37,819 nucleotides of DNA, from positions 1 to 37,819 of the forward strand of contig JALOQS010000007.1 of assembly GCA_025459355.1 (NCBI GenBank). The letters run 5' to 3'. The position numbers and the translations under genes were made by a program. This document shows positions 32,803 through 37,819 of this stretch, piece after piece. Every line of letters begins with the position of its first letter. The stretch's first letter is position 1. Source of the DNA: Pirellula sp. GTDB lineage: Bacteria; Planctomycetota; Planctomycetia; Pirellulales; Pirellulaceae. Under the pieces are notes generated by a model that saw only the letters and a program-made list of their open reading frames with translations, was not told where the DNA came from and ran no database searches.

Positions 32803-33471
32803 ATGCAACAAGACAGCGGAACCGAAGGGGACGAATTTCCTCTTTTAGACGACCAAATCGAGCCCGATGACATGCCGGAAATGCGTGGTCGCTATTTCCG
32901 TGACGAGGACGAACAATCCTTTCGCGAGTGGATTGTGGGTGCCCCTCAAATCGAACTGGAAATCGGCTCGGGCAAGGGTCTTTTTCTGCTCAACCAATGT
33001 CGTGAACGCCCCAACGTTCGATTTGTGGGACTGGAATTGGCCGCTAAGTACGCTTGGGATTGCCAATCGAAAGTCCAACGCGATAACCTCGACAATATTC
33101 GCTTCTATGCGTGCAATGCGGTCGCCGTCATCGATCAAGATGTTCCTGACGCCAGTATCGATGCTGTTCACGTCTATTTCCCAGATCCGTGGTGGAAAGC
33201 TAAGCACAAAAAACGCCGAGTTCTTAACGAACAAAGTCTGCAAAACATCCAGCGAATCCTAAAACCTAACGGCGAACTCCATTTTTGGACCGATGTTCTG
33301 GATTATTACGAACTGACCTTGGAACTGATCGATCAAGTTACCACACTCGAAGGTCCGTTCTTTGTCGACACTCCCGAAGCGAAACACGACATGGATTACC
33401 GAACTCACTTTGAAAGACGTACCCGTCGAAACGGTCTGCCCGTTTATCGCAGTCGATATTGCAAGACCTAA
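32803..33471 (+). CDS. trmB: tRNA (guanine-N7-)-methyltransferase TrmB
   Basis: The 222-residue protein has the SAM-binding motif LEIGSGKGLFLLNQCRERPNVRFVGLELAAKY and the TrmB signature VHVYFPDPWWKAKHKKRRVL. Towards the C-terminus it has GELHFWTDVLDYYELTLELID and THFERRTRRNGLPVYRSRY, which fit the tRNA-contacting region. It forms m7G46 in the variable loop of tRNAs. It is a cytosolic housekeeping enzyme, divergent from the Gfo gene and convergent with argE, with only 12 nt between the stops. Confidence 0.96.
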   Translation: MQQDSGTEGDEFPLLDDQIEPDDMPEMRGRYFRDEDEQSFREWIVGAPQIELEIGSGKGLFLLNQCRERPNVRFVGLELAAKYAWDCQSKVQRDNLDNIRFYACNAVAVIDQDVPDASIDAVHVYFPDPWWKAKHKKRRVLNEQSLQNIQRILKPNGELHFWTDVLDYYELTLELIDQVTTLEGPFFVDTPEAKHDMDYRTHFERRTRRNGLPVYRSRYCKT

Positions 33472-33483
33472 TTCAGCTTGTGC

Positions 33484-34614
33484 TTACCAACGAGTCATAA
33501 ACGCTCGCTCGTAGAGTTCTACCCCTCGGCTCAATTGGTCGAGGCTTATCCACTCGTCGCACCGATGCGCTTGTTCAATGCTGCCCGGACCACAAATCAC
33601 CATTCGTCGCAATCTTTGCAGTACTCCTGCATCGGTTGCGTAACACACCGAATACGATCGCTGCTGTCCAGTCAATTCCAACATCTTGCCTACAAAGTCA
33701 CTCTGAGGATCGACGCTCCATGGTCTAGCTGAATACTTCGTTCTACATTCCAAACCAAATTGCTCAGCGATCCTCCTTACTTCACTTAAAAGCGGCTCGT
33801 GATCGACCGCGGGCATGGCTCGGAAAAAGTTATTCAGTATCGCCATCGATGTGGTCACATTTACTGCTTCCGGTTCATTGCTTATGGTCATGTTCCACGA
33901 CAACGTGGGTGGATCAAAGCTTTTGTCGTGGTACTGCGGATCAGTCTCTGCTCGGTTTCGCAACTCAAGAAAACGACTCAAGGCAGGTATCAGTTTGTAA
34001 TTGGCGTTGACGCCGCCGTTGGTGCTGGTGTGGGCGCTAACCCCCTTGGCCACTATGGCAAAACTCTCCGCTCCTTTGTGAGCGTGAATGACTTGCAGCT
34101 CGGTTGGCTCGCCCACTATTCCCATCGTATCATGGGTTACCATCTCTTCGAAAAGCTTGGAATGTTGGTTCACAAAGGAAGCTCCTCGCATGCCGACTTC
34201 CTCGTCGCTGGTCACGACAAAGTAAAGTGGCTGATCGTTATGGACGTTGGCTGCGGCTGTTAGTGCTGCCGCTAAGGAACCTTTCATGTCGCATGTCCCT
34301 CGCCCGTAGAGCCTACCGTCTTTTTGGTATCCCTCGAACGCTCCACTAAAATCTGGTTCCCAATCCTCCGCTGGTACCACATCGGTATGAGCCAAATAAG
34401 CGACCCCTCCCAATCCTGCCCCTCGCTTGGCTACCACACACACCTTGGGGACTTTTTCTTCGTCCTCGTAAGTCAGCCATTCCACATCAAAACCTATTTC
34501 TGCCAGTCTAGCAGCTACGAACTGGCTTACCTCGACGTTGCTTCGGTCACTTACCGATGGAAAGCTAACCATTTGCTGGGTCAGTTCTATGGCTCGGCTT
34601 AATCTTTGCGACAT
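33484..34614 (-). CDS. argE: Acetylornithine deacetylase (M20 family, ArgE-like)
   Basis: The 376-residue protein has the M20 di-metal site: AHTDVV (H76, D78), GRGTCDMKG (D109 as bridging ligand), SDEEVG (E138/E139, catalytic base and ligand), GEPTELQVIHAHKG (E169) and the C-terminal GPGSIEQAHRCDEWI (H350), which is characteristic of ArgE. A dimerisation/lid domain occupies residues about 175-285. The reaction is N-acetylornithine to ornithine plus acetate in arginine synthesis, in the cytosol. Succinyl-diaminopimelate desuccinylase (DapE) is the main alternative, but the C-terminal motif favours ArgE. No other arg gene is in the window. The ATG has no evident ribosome-binding site. Confidence 0.85.
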   Translation of the reverse strand: MSQRLSRAIELTQQMVSFPSVSDRSNVEVSQFVAARLAEIGFDVEWLTYEDEEKVPKVCVVAKRGAGLGGVAYLAHTDVVPAEDWEPDFSGAFEGYQKDGRLYGRGTCDMKGSLAAALTAAANVHNDQPLYFVVTSDEEVGMRGASFVNQHSKLFEEMVTHDTMGIVGEPTELQVIHAHKGAESFAIVAKGVSAHTSTNGGVNANYKLIPALSRFLELRNRAETDPQYHDKSFDPPTLSWNMTISNEPEAVNVTTSMAILNNFFRAMPAVDHEPLLSEVRRIAEQFGLECRTKYSARPWSVDPQSDFVGKMLELTGQQRSYSVCYATDAGVLQRLRRMVICGPGSIEQAHRCDEWISLDQLSRGVELYERAFMTRW

Positions 34615-34796
34615 GTGGTTTTCGTGTTCTTTAACGATTTTCTAATGCGTAAAAAGGGCTCTGACGGACGCTTTCCCGCCATCGGCCTCCCCGGTTCCAC
34701 CGAAAAACCTCGGTTTGTTCATTCTATCGACTGCCGGGTCAGCTGTCCTGACTATTCCTATTGCGGTATCTTTAGCGATACAGATTCCCCTAACTC

Positions 34797-34800
34797 GAGG
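34797..34800 (+). promoter_or_regulatory. Ribosome-binding site deciding the glgC start
   Basis: GAGG lies 7 nt before the ATG at 34808, whereas the ORF-track start at 34715 has no such site and would add a 31-residue signal-like stretch foreign to this cytosolic enzyme family. Confidence 0.75.
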
Positions 34801-34807
34801 CTCAACC

Positions 34808-36106
34808 ATGAACAATATGCGTCAAGTCATTTCGCTCATCCTAGGTGGCGGCCGAGGTACTCGGTTGTTTCCCCTCACCAAAATCCGAGCAAAACCTGCG
34901 GTACCCTTGGCTGGCAAATATCGGCTTATCGATATCCCAATCAGCAATTGCCTGCACAGCGGGATCAACCAAATCTACGTGGTTACCCAATTCCTAAGCG
35001 TTTCGCTCCACCAACACATTCGCCAAACTTATCGCTTTGATAACTTCAGCGGGGGCTTCGTTGAACTTCTCGCCGCCCAGCAAACTATGGAGGGTGGTAC
35101 GGAATGGTTCGAAGGGACCGCCGACGCGGTCCGCAAAAACCTTCGATACTTTGACGAAAAGGATTGCAAATACGTTCTCATCCTCAGCGGTGACCAACTC
35201 TACCGCATGGATTATGCCAAGATGTTGGAAACCCATATCCAAACCGGTGCCGATGTGACGATCGCTGCCAAGCCTGTGGCTCGCTCCGAAGCTCACGCCC
35301 TCGGCGTTATGCGTTGCGACGATTCCGGCCGCGTCACTGGCTTCCTCGAAAAGCCTAAAACCAACGAAGAAATCGATATGGTCTCGACCGACCCTTCGTG
35401 GATCGACGCTCGGGGTATTCCCGCTCAAGGCCGCGACTGCCTGGCCAGCATGGGCCTCTACATCTTCAACAAAGAACTTCTCTTCGATGTTCTCAACAAA
35501 ACCAACTACAGCGACTTTGGCAAAGAAGTCTTCCCTGCCGCTATCCGTTCCCGAAAAGTCCAAGTTCACTTGTACGATGATTACTGGGAAGATATCGGTA
35601 CCATCAAAGCTTTCTACGATGCGAACCTGTCGCTAAGTCAAAATGCTCCACCATTCAACTTGTTCGATGCCGATCGACCTGTTTATAGCCGAGCTCGATT
35701 CTTGCCCCCCTCGGTGCTCGACGGAGCTCATATCTCGAATTCTCTCTTGGCGGACGGTTGCCGCATCGGTAAAGGGACTCGCATCGAAAACAGCGTCATT
35801 GGCCTACGATGCATTATCGGCGAAGGGGTTACGATCAAGAACAGCATCATCATGGGAAGCGATTATCTGGAGACCGAAGAAGAGGTTGCCAAACGATTGG
35901 CCGAGGGCAAAGTTCCCTGCGGAATTGGTTCCGGCAGCCTTATCGATGGAGCCATCCTGGATAAAAACTGCCGGATCGGTCGACATGTCCAAGTCGTCAA
36001 TCGACTTAGCCTAACCGACTCCGACAAATACGAACCATGCTACATCCGTGACGGAATCCCGATCGTCTCGAAAGATGCGACTCTATCCGACGGTTGGACA
36101 ATGTAA
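34808..36106 (+). CDS. glgC: Glucose-1-phosphate adenylyltransferase (ADP-glucose pyrophosphorylase)
   Basis: From the ATG at 34808 the protein is 432 residues, the usual GlgC length. The nucleotide-binding motif is LILGGGRGTRLFPLTKIRAKPAVPLAGKYRLIDIPISNC. It is followed by GTADAVRKNLRYF, ILSGDQLYRMDYAKML, MGLYIFNKELL and DYWEDIGTIKAFYDANLSL. The C-terminal left-handed beta-helix (LLADGCRIGKGTRIENSVIGLRCIIGEGVTIKNSIIMGSDY) ends with DGWTM. It makes ADP-glucose for glycogen synthesis and is normally allosterically controlled. glgA, glgB and glgP are not in the window. A divergent region of 193 nt separates it from argE. Confidence 0.96.
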   Translation: MNNMRQVISLILGGGRGTRLFPLTKIRAKPAVPLAGKYRLIDIPISNCLHSGINQIYVVTQFLSVSLHQHIRQTYRFDNFSGGFVELLAAQQTMEGGTEWFEGTADAVRKNLRYFDEKDCKYVLILSGDQLYRMDYAKMLETHIQTGADVTIAAKPVARSEAHALGVMRCDDSGRVTGFLEKPKTNEEIDMVSTDPSWIDARGIPAQGRDCLASMGLYIFNKELLFDVLNKTNYSDFGKEVFPAAIRSRKVQVHLYDDYWEDIGTIKAFYDANLSLSQNAPPFNLFDADRPVYSRARFLPPSVLDGAHISNSLLADGCRIGKGTRIENSVIGLRCIIGEGVTIKNSIIMGSDYLETEEEVAKRLAEGKVPCGIGSGSLIDGAILDKNCRIGRHVQVVNRLSLTDSDKYEPCYIRDGIPIVSKDATLSDGWTM

Positions 36107-36380
36107 GCGTCTCTCTAGATCAGCGTCCCTCTAAATAGGTAATAAGCTATTTATATGTTGTAGTAGTAGTAAGGGACGCGAAACTGTCAGAAAACAGCGA
36201 AAGCCGCGCAAGAAACCAATCTATACGCGGCTATTCCAGAGGATTACACCTGTGGAAAACTTGTCGCTGAAGGAATCAATTCGTGTCAAAAGCTGGTCTT
36301 TGTAAGCAGGCTTTTGAACATCGAAGTTGACAATGTTGGCAGCTAGAACGACAGAAAACAGAAAACACCAAACAAGCAAC
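36107..36380. other. Structured intergenic region between glgC and the HAD gene
   Basis: Three successive inverted repeats occupy this gap. GCGTCCCT/AGGGACGC (36123-36130 and 36172-36179) encloses TAAATAG/CTATTTA (36132-36138 and 36147-36153). AGCCGCG/CGCGGCT lies at 36202-36208 and 36226-36232. TCAAAAGC/GCTTTTGA lies at 36286-36293 and 36310-36317. AGCGTCTCTCTAGATC (from 36106) is nearly repeated as AGCGTCCCTCTAAATA (from 36122). None is followed by a T-run. Candidates are a glgC 3'-UTR structure, a leader for the HAD gene, or a small RNA. Confidence 0.5.
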
Positions 36381-37049
36381 ATGTTATCCACCAAAATAGC
36401 AGCGGTAGCCTTTGATATGGACGGGCTGCTGCTCAACACGGAGGATCTCTACAACGATGTCGGAGAGATTCTCATGCAACGACGAGGTAAACTCTACCGA
36501 GATTCCGTCAGGAAACGAATGATAGGTTTGCCTGCCCCCCAAGCATTCGGTGTCTTGATCGAAGCGGAGTCTCTCACGGAAACTTGGGAAGAACTCCATG
36601 ATGAGACCCTGGAGATATTCGAAGAGATTTTGCCGTTTAGATTGGCCTTGATGCCAGGAGCCAAGGAGTTGTTGACGTTAGTCGAAGCCTTAAATATTCC
36701 CAGGTGTGTCGCGACGAGCTCATCGCGAGAATTCGCTGAAAAGGCGTTGCAGCAAGTGGGGGTTTTAAGCCATTTGAATTTTGTTCTCACTGCTGCAGAT
36801 GTCCCGCGAGGAAAACCGTACCCGGACATATACCAGGAGTCAGCCAAACGTATGGCTATCGAGGTGTCGTCGATGTTGGTACTTGAGGATAGTCCCAATG
36901 GAACACGAGCTGGGGTAACCGCTGGGGCGTATGTGGTGTCGGTGCCTAACGAACACACGGCGGGAGGAGACTTCACAGGTGCCCAATGGATAGCCGACAC
37001 GCTTCAAGACGAACGACTCTACCACCTACTACCTGCACCTACTTCGTGA
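36381..37049 (+). CDS. HAD-superfamily phosphatase (beta-phosphoglucomutase-like)
   Basis: I choose the ATG at 36381, which puts AAVAFDMDGLLLNTE at the very N-terminus as usual in the family; the ORF-track start is a TTG with an unrelated 18-residue extension. The 222-residue product has HAD motif I (D12, D14), motif II in CVATSSS, motif III lysine in RGKPYPD and motif IV in LVLEDSPNG. A C1-type helical cap lies between. This places it in the beta-phosphoglucomutase/phosphoglycolate phosphatase-like subfamily, acting on sugar phosphates or similar small phosphates; the exact substrate is unknown. It follows glgC by 274 nt. No ribosome-binding site is evident before the chosen ATG. Confidence 0.9.
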   Translation: MLSTKIAAVAFDMDGLLLNTEDLYNDVGEILMQRRGKLYRDSVRKRMIGLPAPQAFGVLIEAESLTETWEELHDETLEIFEEILPFRLALMPGAKELLTLVEALNIPRCVATSSSREFAEKALQQVGVLSHLNFVLTAADVPRGKPYPDIYQESAKRMAIEVSSMLVLEDSPNGTRAGVTAGAYVVSVPNEHTAGGDFTGAQWIADTLQDERLYHLLPAPTS

Positions 37050-37073
37050 AACACTGGCTTCGTGAAACACTGG
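37042..37073. repeat. Exact 16-bp tandem duplication across the HAD stop codon
   Basis: CTTCGTGAAACACTGG occurs twice back to back (37042-37057 and 37058-37073). The first copy contains the TGA stop (37047-37049) of the HAD gene. It is probably a recent slippage duplication. Confidence 0.85.
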
Positions 37074-37090
37074 CATGAACGAGGATAAAC

Positions 37091-37819
37091 TTAGGCTGTG
37101 TGGTTGTGCTTGCGAATGTAATTCTTAACGGAGAATTTGCTGCGAGTCGAATCACTTGTCATGTAACGGATCTTGCCGAAGATAGGACGCTCAGGCCCCC
37201 AAGCACGATCGTATCGACCCAACACCCAAAAGATGCCGCTGTAGGAATTGGGATCGCGGCCATCTAACGCATACTTGTTGTTGAGATGAATCATGGTCTT
37301 TAACGCTTGCTGCGGTGTATCTGACCAGTGCAATATCTTCTTGCCCCACAACATTCGAAGATAGTTATGGATCCGCCCTTCATGCACCAATTGATTCTGA
37401 GCAGCATTCCACAATTCGTCGTGAGTGCGAGCTTGCTCGAATTCTTCCATAGAGTAGACGTATTGCCGAGGATCGTCCGCATGTTCCGCCAATGTCGTTT
37501 GTGCCCAATCGGGTAATGATTCGTAACGATCAAAGTTTGGCTCTCTCACGCACATGTTAAAGCCGATCTCTCGCCATGTCATGAGTTGATCGATAAAGGC
37601 TTCAGCATCGACGGACATGTTCCAAAAGCCGTTCATCTTGCCATTCGGTTTGCTTAGTTTTTTGGGAGCCCAGTCCTCAGCTTTGGATACTTCGAAAAAA
37701 ACTTCAAACGAACTCATAGAGCCAAAATGAAGATGAGGTGACAACCACGAGGAGCCTTGCAATTCCGGTTCATTGCGGTCATGTTCGTACTTGGATAAAC
37801 GCGATTTCAAAAATCGATT
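37091..37819 (-). CDS. Class II CPD photolyase (3' part, start outside window)
   Basis: The frame is open to the window edge (the 37810 start in the track is an internal TTG), so this is the C-terminal part of the gene. It begins within the FAD-binding domain: SSWLSPHLHFGSMSSFEVFFE, then MTWREIGFNMCVREPNFDRYESLPDWAQTTL, WNAAQNQLVHEGRIHNYLRMLWGKKILHW and the class II hallmark NNKYALDGRDPNSYSGIFWVLGRYDRAWGPERPIFGKIRYM. Class II photolyases use reduced FAD and blue or near-UV light to split cyclobutane pyrimidine dimers. The Asn/Trp-rich flavin pocket appears intact. It is convergent with the HAD gene, with 41 nt between them. Confidence 0.95.
   Translation of the reverse strand, partial: NRFLKSRLSKYEHDRNEPELQGSSWLSPHLHFGSMSSFEVFFEVSKAEDWAPKKLSKPNGKMNGFWNMSVDAEAFIDQLMTWREIGFNMCVREPNFDRYESLPDWAQTTLAEHADDPRQYVYSMEEFEQARTHDELWNAAQNQLVHEGRIHNYLRMLWGKKILHWSDTPQQALKTMIHLNNKYALDGRDPNSYSGIFWVLGRYDRAWGPERPIFGKIRYMTSDSTRSKFSVKNYIRKHNHTA

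Overview
The window reads as a chromosomal segment from a planctomycete, most likely of the Pirellulales/Rhodopirellula type. The evidence is a set of families that are typical of that group: a secreted propeller/HEAT/c-type-heme protein, a DUF1549/DUF1553 protein with an N-terminal CNMGACHG motif, two Tat-exported Gfo/Idh/MocA oxidoreductases, a trypsin-fold protein with an inserted PDZ domain and a CGGP active-site remnant, a sulfotransferase and a lone flhA. No tRNA, rRNA, IS element, prophage or CRISPR array was seen. Gene content is chromosomal and mixed rather than an island.

Layout. 1-734: 3' end of an HlyD-type adaptor. 735-1181: a repeat-rich gap (120-bp composite repeat, 12-bp satellite). 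1182-4325: PVC-type heme protein. 4397-6646: HD-GYP phosphodiesterase and a single-domain response regulator, divergently transcribed. 6715-7815: THI5/NMT1-type binding lipoprotein. 7952-11981: a close run of exported proteins (EEP phosphatase/nuclease, DUF1549/DUF1553 protein, Tat metallophosphoesterase). 11978-14740 (minus): an intact HtrA-like protease, then a paralogous pseudoprotease. 14941-19750: epimerase-like SDR, FAD amine-oxidase-like protein and hrpB, tightly co-directional. 20031-22025: Wzz/GumC-like chain-length protein. 22151-23041: two-domain fasciclin protein with strong codon bias and a clear bidirectional terminator. 23156-26686 (minus): Gfo/Idh/MocA oxidoreductase and flhA. 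26853-28592: sulfotransferase and flavin-reductase-like protein 3 nt apart. 28647-32660 (minus): PAS-LuxR regulator, planctomycete lipoprotein, trmL coupled to ybaB, second Gfo/Idh/MocA oxidoreductase. 32803-33471: trmB. 33484-34614 (minus): argE. 34808-36106: glgC, followed by a structured gap. 36381-37049: HAD phosphatase. 37091-37819 (minus): class II photolyase, cut by the window end.

How the genes fit together. There is no single pathway. The strongest local modules are the protease/pseudoprotease pair, the HD-GYP/receiver pair, the exported phosphoesterase/DUF1553 run and the ybaB-trmL pair. flhA, glgC, the binding lipoprotein and the chain-length protein all stand without their usual partner genes. 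The most interesting non-coding signals are the 120-bp palindromic repeat array, a C-rich CCTCCCACC leader motif shared by both Gfo/Idh/MocA genes at the same distance from their start codons, and the hairpin series between glgC and the HAD gene. Several ORF-track starts were moved on ribosome-binding-site or domain grounds (pseudoprotease, LuxR regulator, Wzz-like protein, GlgC, HAD).
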